Shown piece by piece: positions 1 through 12,153 of a stretch of 64,000 nt of DNA. Below the pieces are notes generated by a model that was given only the letters and a program-made list of their open reading frames with translations, was not told where the DNA came from and searched no databases. The first letter of the stretch is position 1; every line of letters starts with the position of its first letter. This stretch comes from Rotaria sp. Silwood1 (taxonomy: Eukaryota > Rotifera > Eurotatoria > Philodinida > Philodinidae), in assembly GCA_905250075.1 (NCBI GenBank), contig CAJNOP010000030.1, forward strand, positions 864,539 to 928,538. Reading direction: 5' to 3'. The position numbers and the translations under genes are program-made.

Positions 1-323
1 AGGTCTAAAAAACGTGGCCTGTTTGGACCTCTGTTTGTGAATTAAAATTTGTTTCGTTTCATCAAAATAGAAATTCAAAACTCGAGCTACCCCCTAGCTA
101 TCGGCTACGTAATAAAAAAAATTAGTCTTTATTCTACTCACACTCTCCTGTTCTTGACAAAAAAAAATGATGCCAGCTTTCAGTCCATTGCAAGAATTGT
201 GAGAGTATGTATAAATTTCGGAATCATGTTTTTCTCGGAAAATCGTTTTTTATTTTTGAGTAGAAAATCTCTTAATCAAAATCTTGGTTTTGTTTTGATG
301 AATAAAAAAAAGAATTTGTTTAG
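1..323 (+). other. Intron upstream of the first visible ASPP exon
   Basis: A+T-rich sequence ending in a T-rich acceptor (TTTAG at 319-323) just before the first recognisable ASPP exon. A stop-free run exists here but does not resemble the family, so I read the stretch as intron. The rest of the gene's 5' end lies outside the window. Confidence 0.6.
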
Positions 324-3300
324 ATACGAAATAAATTAAATGAACAACAAAATCGTAAAATCACTTATCAACGTGAAATAATTACATCAAAACAAGCAGA
401 ATTAAGTCAATTAGATCGTCGAATAGAAGAACTTCAACAACGTTTGAAAATGAAAACAAAATCAACAGTTGTTGAACCAGTTATATTATCAACTGGTTTT
501 AAAACTGCTTTAGATACTGTACAAGATACATTAAATAATATTAACATAGTTGAAATTGAAAAACGTATGGTACAATTAGCAAATTCATTTAATGCAATTA
601 ATACGAGCGGATCTTCAATTGTAAGTCAATATGATCAAATTAATAATTCAAATAGTTCAAAAAAGGTTAGTTTATAATTCGTCTTCTCTGTGTATCAAAC
701 TTTACTAATTTTTTTTTAACAATCAAACATATGAAACCATTAAGAAATAATTATTCAATATGAATGTCATAGGAGTGACTGTAACAGATTTCCAATTTCT
801 TGATGTAGTATGATTCAATTTAAAATGAAAAAAAAACTTTTTCAAAACATTCCTGCATCAACATAGACCATCGCGCACAAATATGTTCAAATCAAACAAA
901 AAATCTCAACACATAAAATGTTTCGATAAAGTTCAAGTTGAGAATCTCATTAGTCTGAAGTAGCAAATATTAAAAGGAAGGAAATATTATCAATTATTTT
1001 GATTGGCAAAATATACTCTTTTCAATAGAGTTCAAGAACAAATATCGTTTTCTGTCAAGAAGAAACGAAAATTTTCCTTAATAAAAAAAGAGAGACTGTA
1101 TCATAACCAAAATACTTATCCAGGTTCGAAATGGATCGCTTATTTCGAACTTTATTCTGTTGTCTGGAAATTTTTTCCACCCACGGAAAAAAAGGTTTGA
1201 TTTTTCAACTTTGCAGCTAGATATCATTTGATTTTAATCGAATTTATTCTGCGTTTTTATGTATTTTGCACTTTCACAACTGATAACAATTAGAAGTCTT
1301 GATCATGCCAACGTTTTCGAATTTTCATTTATCTAATAAATGAAAGCAGAGTACTTATTTGACTTGATGACATTTCTCATCCATATACAAGATCAAATAC
1401 ATTATCAATTGCTTTAAGTGACGTGGATGTGACTGAAGTGAAACAGCGTAATTAAAAACGGTAACTGATGTGAGTTTTTGAAATAGATCAGCGTACATTT
1501 TACTCAGGAAAGCTTATGTTAATCAAGAAGTTGCAGTACTCGCGAACACATGTAACTTTTTCAGTTCAATAAGTAATTGGATTTATCTCTTATACTATTT
1601 TTTTCACGGATTAATATTATCTGAACTTATTCAACTCGTAATCATCATGATAATAAGCTTGTTAGAATGTTCTAATAAATGACTGCGATGATTGTAGAAT
1701 TCCATTGTGCAGATTTTTTTTTGTTAAAAGAAATATACTTTTAACAGTACCATTCTATGTTGAATCGGGCTAGACCATCAAAAAGTGGCTCAATTTCGAG
1801 ACTTAACACCTGATCCAACTAGGGCTAGCTCTGATGAAATTCTAATTGAAGTCAATCTAGAGAGAAGTTCACTCAGAATTTTCGCTACATGAATTGATAA
1901 GCAGATGTTGTTTCTCTCAACAAATGCATTATGTATCAAACATTGTGCTAGCACATACAAAATTTTATTGATAACAGACCGCAAATAAATAAAAGATCTA
2001 CGTAGATTAAATCTTTTAAAAAATGATCTTATTAAGTTTCATAATAATTTCTCATTTGATTAGTTTTCGTGACATTCACATTTTGTACATCATATTTAAT
2101 ATATTTTTTTTTTGCTTTTATATTTAGACAAAGGATGGTTCATCATCAGTTTCTCTAGCTAAAATAACATTTGCATCTAAAAGTGAAATAGCTGCAGCAT
2201 ATATGGCTGGTTCATCAATAACATTAACATCTTCTCCATCACATGCTACAAATTTACCTATTGTTATAAATAAATCAACAACAGATATGATTGATTCTCA
2301 ACCATCAAAAATTGAAGAACAATTATTACCACCTAATCTTCGTTTAAATGATGATATACTCTCAATTCATTTTAATAATATAACATCAAATATAAAAAAA
2401 CGTCATTCATTATCTGATGCAAATGATTCATTCATAAAACATTTATCATCAAATCTTGAACAACAACAACAACAGCAACAACCAATTCATGTTCGTGATG
2501 ATTCATTAATAAATTCATCTTTATCAGATACAAAGTCTACTATTAGTGCATATGAAAATCTTTTTGATCTACATACGAATATCAATAATGATAATTCTGA
2601 TGGAGAACAAGAAACAATAATTGAATCAGTTATTTCTGATACAGAATCTGAAGGTTCACTTTCAGAAGATATTGAATCAATAATATCATTTCCAATAAAC
2701 ATAACAACATCTAGTACTAATTATAAATCATTATTAAAAACTCCAACAACACCTAAAAATACTACAAGACGAGTTATATTTGATCCATTAGCACTTCTTC
2801 TTGATGCTGCTGTTATTGGAGAACTTGAACTTCTAATAAAATCTGCAAAAGAAGTTTGAATTAAAAAAAAAAATAATCTTGTTTTCTTATATCTTTAAAT
2901 CATTATTTTTTTTTTTTTTTGAAATATTCAGGTAAAAAATCCAAGTCAACCAAATGATGAAGGTTTAACTGCATTACATAATGCAGTATGCGCATCAAAT
3001 TTTGAATGTGTAAAATTTTTAGTTGAATTTGGTTGTGATATTAATTATGCAGATAATGATGGATGGACACCATTACATTGTGCAGCATCATGTAATAATA
3101 CATCAATGGTTGCTTTTTTAATTGAACATGGTGCTTGTATTTATGCAGCAACTATTCGAGATAATGAAACAGCTGCAGAAAAATGTGAAGAAGAAGAAGA
3201 AAATTATACTAGTTGTTCACAATATCTCTTAAGTAAAATTAGAAAAATTTCATAGTTCAAAAAAAAAAAAAAAGAAATACAATTCTTATATTTTAGATGT

Positions 3301-4372
3301 ACAAAATGATTTGGGTGTAATTAATAATGGATTAGTTTATGCTTTATATGATTATGAGCCTGATTCTTCGATGGATAATGAACTTGAATTTAAAGATGGT
3401 GATTCATTGACAATATTAAGACGTGGAGATGAATATGAAAAAGAATGGTGGTGGACAAGACATGAAACTACTGGAAAAGAAGGATATATCCCACGAAATT
3501 ATCTTGGAGTAAGTTTTTTATGAAAGAAGATTTCAAAATGTGTCTCTTCGATTGCATTTCTCTAAAGAGTTTAATAAACTTTATCACCATAGAACTAATA
3601 TATTTTCTATGCTAAAATACTTCCATTTTGTAGAACATGATTGTAAATGAATTGAAAATTCTAGATCAAGAAAGTGACTCATTCTCTGATTAATCTAGAC
3701 ATCTTCGACGTATATTTGATAGTCCATCCGGTGGAAGTAATATATCTATGTAGCACCTATCATGTGGCTTCTTCCTAAATTTTACTCTTATATACAATAA
3801 TGATCTACATGCAAAACTGCTTCTTCATGTTTCACATTTTAATCTTGTCTAGATTATGTTGTGCTGATGATACATATTATTGTGAAAATCAGACTTCCTG
3901 ACCGACGAAAATATGCACTAAATGACATTTTATGACAAGACTTTGACACTGAATATATACAACAGACTTTTTTGCCAGTTGAATCAGTGATTAGATTACT
4001 AGTAATGTTAAATTAAGAAAAAGAAAAATCGTGAGCGAATAGCTACAAGATAAATGAAAATTTCTATTCGAAATACAGAAATAAACAAGACGCATATAGT
4101 CGGTGAGAAGTTTTTTCACTTTATGTGCTTTGTATTATTATAATGAGGCTAAAGAATACATGTGAGTTTCACGTTTCAATTTTAAAAGGGCTGCGCTAAC
4201 AAGCTTTATTTTAAATGTTATGTCAGTTGCTTGTGTCAGACATAATTGTCTATGATAGAATTCTTTTTCCCTGTATAAAGTATTTCTTGATTGACTGAAA
4301 TTTTTTTTTTGTATTATCTTTTAGCTTTATCCAAGAGTACGACCTGGTACAATGGCGTCGACAAATTGTTAG
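324..4372 (+). CDS. TP53BP2-like (PPP1R13 family): Apoptosis-stimulating of p53 protein (ASPP/PPP1R13 family), 3' part
   Basis: ASPP proteins bind p53-family factors, protein phosphatase 1 and polarity proteins through C-terminal ankyrin repeats and an SH3 domain. Exons read here are 324-665, 2128-2853, 2932-3232, 3297-3508 and 4325-4372 (stop TAG). They join in frame to 542 residues, missing the N-terminus. The first exon is a coiled coil rich in E, Q, R and K. The second is disordered with a short Q run, then carries the PP1-docking RVxF site as RVIF (2770-2781), followed by the family hallmark [11 protein letters not shown]. Exon 3 holds the ankyrin repeats, with TALHNAV and [13 protein letters not shown]. 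Exon 4 plus the start of exon 5 form the SH3 domain ([29 protein letters not shown]). Intron 1 is about 1.46 kb and the intron before the last exon about 0.8 kb. The ankyrin-SH3 block looks closer to vertebrate ASPP2 than to iASPP. Confidence 0.95.
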
Positions 4373-4819
4373 TATTTTTTTTTATTTACTCTGATTCTCA
4401 GGATTCTTTTTTTATAAATAAATGATAATACTATACTCAATCATTTTTTTCTAAAATTAGTTGTGACAAGCATCGTTTTCTTGATACATTATTCTTTTGC
4501 TTTTTTTTTATAATGACTTTCTTCAATAAATATTCTAATAAACAAAGTTTTTTTTTTTTTTGAAAATAATCTTATACAGATAGTCGTAACCAGAAATGAA
4601 TTTACGATAAATATCAATGTTTATTCAACTGTTTTAACAGTTAGAAATAATTTAGTCAATCCTAAGATTTTGATTTATTCGACTATTGTTTTCATTTTAT
4701 AATGTGAGAATGATTGATTACTGATGAATTTTTCTCTTGTTTTTCACATTATAAAATATTCTTTATTTTTATCTTCCGTACATTTTATTCTTTGCTATTG
4801 ATATGTAATAACATAAAAA

Positions 4820-5644
4820 TTATTTTTCTGTTGAATTTGGCTTATCAATCGGACGTCGTTTGAAAGCATAATATGTGGGATTTGGTGTAGATCCACCATC
4901 AGAAAATGATGCATGATGTTCAATAAGTATAGCGTTTGTATTTGGTAATGATCGTTGTACTGTAGGAGATGATGTTTGTACAATTGGTGGAGAAGAAGAA
5001 GTAGTGGGTGATTGAATAGAAACAACTGGACTTGAAGCTTGCGGTAGAACAGGATATTGAACTTTACGACGTATTCTAAAACGATTTCCTATAGGCATAT
5101 TCGAATTTTCTGTAGAATTCGTTGTCATGTTAATATGTGGTTGTTGTATTGCAGTTGGTGGAAGTTGGCTTTTTTCTTTGACATTATTTGCTCCAGATAT
5201 TATTCCTATAGAATTATTTTTATTCCAAAAAGCATTTGATTGATTTCGTTGTAAGAATTGAGACGGAACTGGTTTTGATATTTTAATTGGTTCATTATTA
5301 ATATTATCTTCTTGTGATGAAATCGATGTAACTTCGTCATCATCATCATCATCATTATCTTTATCATTATGATATATTTGTCTTTGTACTATTTTTTTTG
5401 ATGATGCTTTTTCATATTGTCTTTCTCTTGGAGTTGGAGTACGTAATTTAACTTGAACTTTTTCATCAAAATTAACTGATTTATTTAATGTTGGTACGTT
5501 TTGTTTTAAAAATGAAGGCTTTTCAGTCTTTTCTCCTCCTTTAACATGAGATTTTTTTAATGCACTTTTTACATTAGATGATGTAGTTGGTGAAGTTGCG
5601 ATAACAACAGATGGAGATTTTGTTGTTGTTTGTTTACAGCCCAT
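4820..5644 (-). CDS. Disordered protein with MGC N-terminus, unknown function
   Basis: A single-exon 274-residue protein that I do not recognise. It starts MGCKQTTTKS, which fits an N-myristoylation site (Gly2) with an adjacent palmitoylatable Cys3, so membrane anchoring is possible (inference). The rest is low complexity and probably disordered: Ser/Thr/Pro/Asn-rich tracts, an acidic DNDDDDDDE run near residue 100, and a basic RFRIRRKVQYP segment near residue 190. Around residue 55 the segment NKSVNFDEKVQVK contains KSVNF, which fits the [RK]xVxF phosphatase-1 docking consensus. That is only a motif match, but the neighbouring ASPP gene belongs to a PP1-regulatory family. The gene is convergent with ASPP, about 450 bp away. 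Codon use and uninterrupted length support a real gene. Confidence 0.7.
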   Translation of the reverse strand: MGCKQTTTKSPSVVIATSPTTSSNVKSALKKSHVKGGEKTEKPSFLKQNVPTLNKSVNFDEKVQVKLRTPTPRERQYEKASSKKIVQRQIYHNDKDNDDDDDDEVTSISSQEDNINNEPIKISKPVPSQFLQRNQSNAFWNKNNSIGIISGANNVKEKSQLPPTAIQQPHINMTTNSTENSNMPIGNRFRIRRKVQYPVLPQASSPVVSIQSPTTSSSPPIVQTSSPTVQRSLPNTNAILIEHHASFSDGGSTPNPTYYAFKRRPIDKPNSTEK

Positions 5645-7580
5645 GGATGAAAATAAAGATGTGCATAAAGAAAATAATCGATGTCAAAACAACTAAAAAT
5701 ATCAATAGAATTACCCGTATTTTAAAAAACAATAATAATGATAGATCAAAGAAATCAACAAACTTTATTTTGTTTGTATCAAACAAGATTCTTGACTGAG
5801 TTTAAAAACCAAGATTTTACTGTTTTTTTTCTAATAAATAATTACTTATCATTTTAATTTATTTATTGGACTATAAGCCATAATCTATATTTCGTAATTT
5901 TTCATTCTTACATTACATGATGAATTAATAAACAAAATTACATTATATACTCACGTGTCCTGATAAAAATAAAAGTCGTTACTATTGTTGTTGATGAAAA
6001 TGTCTATGTAGAAGTGTAAACGTTTATAAAAATTAAACTTCACTCAATGATGCTGTATTGAAGAAAAAAAAGAGAACGATTTTCATCGTTTTCTTTTCTT
6101 CGTTTTCTTTTCTGTCAATATAGTAGTAAATGGTGAAAAAAAAAAATGTGTTGATCAAATTATAATCAGAATGGAGCAAATTTTTTATGTCAGTCAAAAC
6201 GTTTTTTTTTTAATGATCAAAGAAGAATAAGTTAATATGTTTTGAATCGAAGGGAAACAAAACGAAAACCTAGAAAGATCTTCAAATGTATGCCATGTGA
6301 TTGACAGATACAGTCAAACAATCAATGTCAACATCTGAAAAAAAAAGACTTCATGTATTCAAAGTAAACCTTTCTAATTCATGAAATATGCAGGTAATTT
6401 TTTTGATTTTACTACCACGTTGGAAAATACAAACGCTAGTCAAGTCTCACTTGAATTGCCCAGTTTTGATTAAAATTGATTCTATCACGTCTCTTCCTTA
6501 TTAAGAATGTAACTCTTGTAGATTGTTTATATCAATCATAATCAGTCTCTTAAATTCTATTTGAAGCTATAGTTAAAATTAATGAAACACGAAATAAAGA
6601 TTTCCACACTGGTAGAAAATTTGTATTTTTTAGTTTTTTTCGACCAATTTCAACTGATTTTGGGACCTAAATTTTGTATAGACAAAATCTAGTAATAGTT
6701 TTGGAAGAGCATTCAAAATTGATTACAACTGACGTGAATAATCGCTAGGAATTCAATAATTTTTTAATATTGAAAATATTCTAAACTTCGATTAGAAATT
6801 GAAGCCATTGACTTATCTCTGATTCCAAAAACACAAGTCCAGTGCTAAGAGTTACTGTACTCCAAGCGATTGTTCATTCCAGTTTTGATCAGTCTCTAAT
6901 GCTCTTTCCAAAGTTATTCTTAAGTTTTGTCTAATTCAAAACACTGGTCTCAAAATTACTTGAAATTGGTAGAAAAAAAAAACTTAAAAATGTGAATTTT
7001 CGATTCATTCTGAAACCTTTATTTTGTATTTTGATAAATTTCGACTACAGCTCAGGATAGAGTGCAAGAAAACTAATCATGGTGGAAATAAACAATTCAT
7101 AGAAACTAAATTCTTAATAAAGAAAAAAATGTCAAAATTGATATCATGTTTTTAGGAACTGATGGATTCCTACTCTGTATTCAAGAAATAAAACATTTCA
7201 AAACATGATTGATCAAATCTTTGTTGCTTATTAACTAATCCAATAATTCATCATTTTTGATTTTCATTAAAAAATAAAGATTAATGTTTAAATATACGTG
7301 AAATACAATATATGTGTTTGATATCACTCACGAAATAATTTATATTTTTAAATATTTTATTCATCAAAAGAAATCAAATGTATCAAATATCTATTCAATA
7401 TTCTTATAAGATGTTGAAATCATTTCTAATCATATATATATAATACGATATTTTGTGTTCGTTCGTCTACTAAATGAATGACTCATCCTCTTTCCTTCGA
7501 TTTTCTCTACACCTCCATTAAATCACATCATACAACGAAGTAATCATTTTTTCTTTCTTCTATTCACTAAACTTTAAATA
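5645..7580. other. Intergenic region between divergent genes
   Basis: Upstream space of the MGC-protein gene (-) and the coiled-coil gene (+). It holds the inverted repeat at 6624-6991 listed separately. Otherwise it is A+T-rich sequence with T and A runs and no coding signal I can support. Confidence 0.5.
6624..6991. repeat. Imperfect long inverted repeat (fold-back)
   Basis: The left arm from about 6624 (TTTTCGACCAATTTCAACTG, then a segment with TGGAAGAGCATT) is matched in reverse complement by the right arm ending about 6991, which includes AATGCTCTTTCCA and TTGAAATTGGTAG. The arms are roughly 120 bp with mismatches. No clear target duplication is seen. It is probably an old MITE copy. 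Confidence 0.55.
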
Positions 7581-8624
7581 ATGGATATTAAACGAAGTTG
7601 TCTCTTATCATCATTAATCGATAATACTAAACCAATAATGTCAACACCACGAAACCGACCTCCACAGATGTTTTCTTCTGAATCAAATACTGACAATATC
7701 TATGCTCTTAATTTAACTCCTTTAGTGAATGCGTCAGAAAAATCTGGTTTATTAGACGAACAATTTCGTCTTGAACATGATATAGATCATCAATCATCAA
7801 TGAAAACTCAAGATTCATTTAGAACAACATATTCAAGTTTACAAACAATACTTTCTCAAATGCAATTAAAATTAGCTTCAGTATTTCTTGAAGAAACTGA
7901 ATATTTAAAACAACGTGAACAACAAGTTGAACAAGAAGAACAATCATTAACAAAACGTATGCAACAATTAAAAAATATTCAAATTGAACGAAAACAAATA
8001 GAACAAGAATTTTCTAAACTTAAAGATCGACTTGAAACAGCTGTTATTGAAGTAACAAATTTTCAAACTAATGGCGTACGATTCTTTTTTTTTTTTTCTT
8101 TACATTTTGTTTGAAATTCTTCAATATTTACTTCTTTACGAATTCTTTAGATACAAATCTTACGAACATTATTTTCTGAATCTCGTCAAATAGATGAAGA
8201 ATTATCTGGACTTATATCTCAATGTATAGCATCACTTTGTCGTTCTCGAACAATAGTTAATTCAAAAATAAATAATTTCTTACAAAAATCTGAATATATT
8301 CAATCGGAATTTATTGATCGACAAGTTTTAATACATGATACTCAATCATCAATACAATTAATGCTTGAATTAGTTAATACACTTAACCAATTAAATACTG
8401 AACATTCACAAGATATAATAATAGCGACGACAGATTTTGAAAAACGATATCAAGAATTTACTGATCTTTCACAAACAACAAAATATCATTTGAATGTTGA
8501 TAAAGAAATGAATGAAATCCGTTTATTAGAAAATAAAAAAATTCAGTTAGAAAAAGAACTTTTAGAACAAACAATATTACTTGAAAATATTACTACCATC
8601 ATAGGAAAATCAATTATTAATTAG
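7581..8624 (+). CDS. Coiled-coil protein, unknown function
   Basis: Two exons, 7581-8075 and 8151-8624, join in phase 0 across a 75-bp GT..AG intron to give 322 residues. Residues 1-70 look disordered. From about residue 75 to the end the protein is almost entirely predicted coiled coil, rich in E, Q, K and L, with heptad-like blocks such as EQEEQSLTKRMQQLKNIQIE in exon 1 and NKKIQLEKELLEQ near the C-terminus. No catalytic motif, membrane span or signal peptide is visible. I do not recognise a family; coiled-coil proteins of this size are often cytoskeletal, centrosomal or kinetochore components, but nothing here decides among them. The ATG lies in an A+T-rich leader with no nearer upstream ATG in frame. 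A poly(A) signal AATAAA lies at 8702-8707. Confidence 0.8.
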
Positions 8625-9277
8625 ATTTATTAGATTTCTTATTGCCATTATTTTTTTTAAAACTTGTCATAACGTTGTGTTGTTTATTCTTGTATATTTA
8701 TAATAAAAGTTTATTTCTATTCACATGACAATTGTTGAATCCAAGTACTCAACTGAACAGAATATTGAAAGTTTTTTTTATAAAATTATTTTTTCATGTT
8801 GTTCTATCAATGACTAATGTTTTTTTTTCAAATGAATTAAATCTTTTATTTTATTTTCATTTTTTCTTTAGGTTTTCATCATGATAAATGATATACATAT
8901 ATTTCGATTATTTGAATTCGATTGTTTCTCATTAAATCTATAAATATATGTGATTGAATATGTTACTGGTACAGCCAACTTTCGAATTGCATCCCTTAGA
9001 AACTTTAGAGTTTTCAAACTCATAATACACTTTTAATAGTATCATTTTTATTGATTTATCAGAAGATTTATTCTGATATGATATTATATGATTTCCAATA
9101 AAACAAATTTAAAGAGCATTTTTCTTAGCATATTTCACATTTCTTTTATAAACGTTTTTATCATTTCAATCATCAAATAAAATTATAGATTCATGATAAT
9201 TTTTGTGCAAAGCTTTCAAATTTAATCAACTTCCTCAATGGAATAAGTTAACTAAAGTAAATTTTTTCAAGCATCTA
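8625..9277. other. Intergenic, 3' flank of the coiled-coil gene
   Basis: 3' UTR and A+T-rich spacer up to the MITE at 9278. Nothing else is recognised. Confidence 0.5.
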
Positions 9278-9883
9278 CAGGGTGTCACATAACTTTTGCC
9301 TCTCCCTCTACAACTCCGAGTATCAATGATATTACAAATGTATTTTATACAAAATTAAAGCGCGTCAAAAACTGGATTTATTGGTACTAAATGGTAAAGG
9401 TTATGAAGACCTTTTAATGTCGAATAGCAAAAAAACTACTTGGAAAATCTCAAAAAATATTCAAAAACTTAAATTTTTTCGTATGAAAGAAAAACACTCG
9501 ATTTTTCAATAACATTAGCTTTTATTCATTGTTTTTGCTGTCTCAGAAGTTTCGAAATATACTCATCCGATGTCGCGTGAAAAACTGCATCCAATGAGCA
9601 TATTTTGAAACGTCTGAGACAGCAAAAACAATGAACAAAAGCTAAGGTTATTGAAAAATCGAGTGTTTTTCTTTCATATGAAAAAATTGAAGTTTTTGAA
9701 CATTTTTTGAGATTTTCCAAGTAGTTTTTTTGATATTTCGACATTAAAAGGACTTCATAACCTTTACCATTTAGTACCAATAAATCCATTTTTTGACGCA
9801 CTTTAATTTGGTATAAAATACATTTGTGATATCATTGATACTCTTAGTTATAGACGGGGAGGCAAAGGTTATGTGACACCTTG
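9278..9883. mobile_element. Palindromic mariner-like MITE
   Basis: The 606-bp element is a near-complete hairpin. It starts CAGGGTGTCACATAACTTTT and ends, in reverse complement, CAAGGTGTCACATAACCTTT. It is flanked on both sides by TA (9276-9277 and 9884-9885), the Tc1/mariner target site. The arms run almost to a centre near 9570, where TTTTTGCTGTCTCAGA pairs with TCTGAGACAGCAAAAA. It encodes no transposase; an open frame inside it is a by-product of the palindrome. Confidence 0.88.
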
Positions 9884-12153
9884 TATATATAAAGAAAAAT
9901 GTTCTTGACATTCTATAGAAATAGATGAGCTCTATAGACAAAAAAAAACAGATTTTATTGTTTCAGTTATGTTTACACTGATAAAATAATTGAAGAAAAA
10001 AACTAAATCTATTCACTGGAAGTAATAAGTTTCAATAACGAATATTTAAACTTATTCTAGAACATATTGATATATCTGCTATGTTGTAAAAAAAGAAACA
10101 TGAAACAAAATCTTTTATTGTAAATTTTTTATTTTGATTTCTTGTTAGTCTTCTTATTGCAATTCTTGTGATATTAAATGACAACAGATCACTATTATAT
10201 CAAAAAAGTAGTTAAATAATTTCTTAATCAATCTGATCGAACATATAATAATATTCCAATGCATGGAAACATCTGCTATATGATTAATAAATGCAATTCT
10301 AAATTCATGCTAATATCATCACCTGTTACAAATTATTCATCAGTTACAAATACAATAGGTTATGTTTCATCTCATATAACAGATTTTAGACGAACAATAA
10401 TCTCAATACAAAATATAACATCAATTCTTGAAACAATGTAAATTATTCAATTCCGAACATTCTAAAATGAAATCATTGAAAAAGTTGGTATTAATTCCCT
10501 CATTTGAAGATTTTCAAGAACAAGCATTTGAATAAAGATAATTTAATAAGAACTATCTCGAATAAACCACTATTACAATTAATTCAATCATTAGCTAATT
10601 ATTTATGCTCAAGTAAAGTCTTAATCGAATTTCCTTTTTGATAACAATAGTCGACTGAACAATATATACGGACGAATATAATTCTATCATCAGATTTGGA
10701 ATGATGTAAACATTGTAAAGGACAATTGTTAAGGAACAATATTGTTTCATTCAAATCCACAGAGATGTATTTGATGATTTATATAATATATTTTACCTTT
10801 TTACTTATGTATTTTTTTAATTTAAGTGCTTATTTTACTTAATTAACAATGGTGAATGTTAATATATCAAAAGGAGTTGATTGCGTACTGAATGAAATAA
10901 ACATCGAAGCTGGCTTTGATCCTACACTAAGTTACCTATATGACGATGCACAATAGCAACAATAACAATGGATTGATGTAGCTCATTACTATTCATATCA
11001 TCAATTAACTACTGTATAATCTTAGACAGACAACGTAAAAAAAAGGACAAGATCATTCGAGCGTAGAAAGTAAAATAAAGATAGTGAGAGAGTTTATTAG
11101 TTGATATAAATGATCATTGTGAATACAAAAGACGCGTGTCATTGTGGATATATTAGACTCATCTAAGTACAAAATTTTACAAAAAAAAGGTATGCTAATT
11201 TAATAGTTGTTAGATCTTATCTATACTCACTAATTTTAAGTTGATTTTATGTGAAAAATTATTCGGAAATTTTTATGTAATCTGGATTCGAAATTGAATT
11301 TTATCTATCAAAATTTCGATTGAAATTTGAGATTGATAGAAGAAAAAAAAACTTTGAGAGCATATTCCAATTTATCTATTCTATCTGAAATTTATAGATT
11401 ATCAAGTGTGTTTCTGGTTTGCTGGCTTTTATGTTATGCTAAATACATATCAATATGTGTGCACATAAAGTACAGATGTCTAACTGAAAAGCAAAGACAT
11501 TACTTGATAATTATCTCTGTTTTGGTTGTTCTCATTGACTATAATATATAGACATCGTTCTGTATAGTGTCATACATTCATGAACACACTTGAATTATCT
11601 TTTTTTTATACTTAAGCTCAATATGAGAATCTGGTTAATTATATATATATCTTTTAATAATTAGAATCTTTAGTCATTTATGATATCTTGTTTGATCAAG
11701 GTCACAGAGCTGCGTTAAACGACCAAATATGACAATTCCATGAAATGAATGTATGTAGGCGAAAACTGATTACATACTTCTTCTTGATTCTATTTTAATG
11801 ATGATGATTGATTCTATCTGTCAATCAATCGTTGAGATAGAAAAAACCGAACTATCAAACTCGATCTGCCATTTCAGTCGTCAAAAAAAAAAATAAGAAT
11901 AAGGACATTATAATGCTTTGCTATTTATCAATTTCTTTTTCTATGAGATAAATATAAACAATCAATTTATGTCATGTATTTATAAATAATCTAAGTTGAT
12001 GAAATAAGATAAGACTAGTAGAATAATATTTTATTGCTTTGTTTTTATGATTATTATATATGACAAATATAGAATAATATGTATCTATTGAAAAATTTTA
12101 AAGAATATTTATTTATAAAAGATTTATTTGTTTTAGTTAAATTTTGAAACAAA
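9884..12153. other. Intergenic region with short coding-like fragments
   Basis: A+T-rich spacer. Around 10220-10441 (60 codons from ATG at 10259) and 10849-11019 (+ strand, two in-frame stops in a Gln-rich run) there are protein-like stretches. They are no longer than chance allows at this base composition, so I do not call a gene. A short (TA)n run lies near 11640. Confidence 0.4.

Noticed and set aside
9526-9801. A 91-codon frame in the mariner-like MITE.
   Set aside because: It lies within the hairpin arms and shows no DDE transposase motif.
10220-11019. Coding-like fragments, one with TAG and TAA inside a Gln run, suggesting a pseudogene or a ciliate-type code.
   Set aside because: Fragment lengths are expected by chance, and genes in this window end at normal TAA, TAG and TGA stops, so a variant code is excluded. 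A pseudogene remains possible but unsupported.
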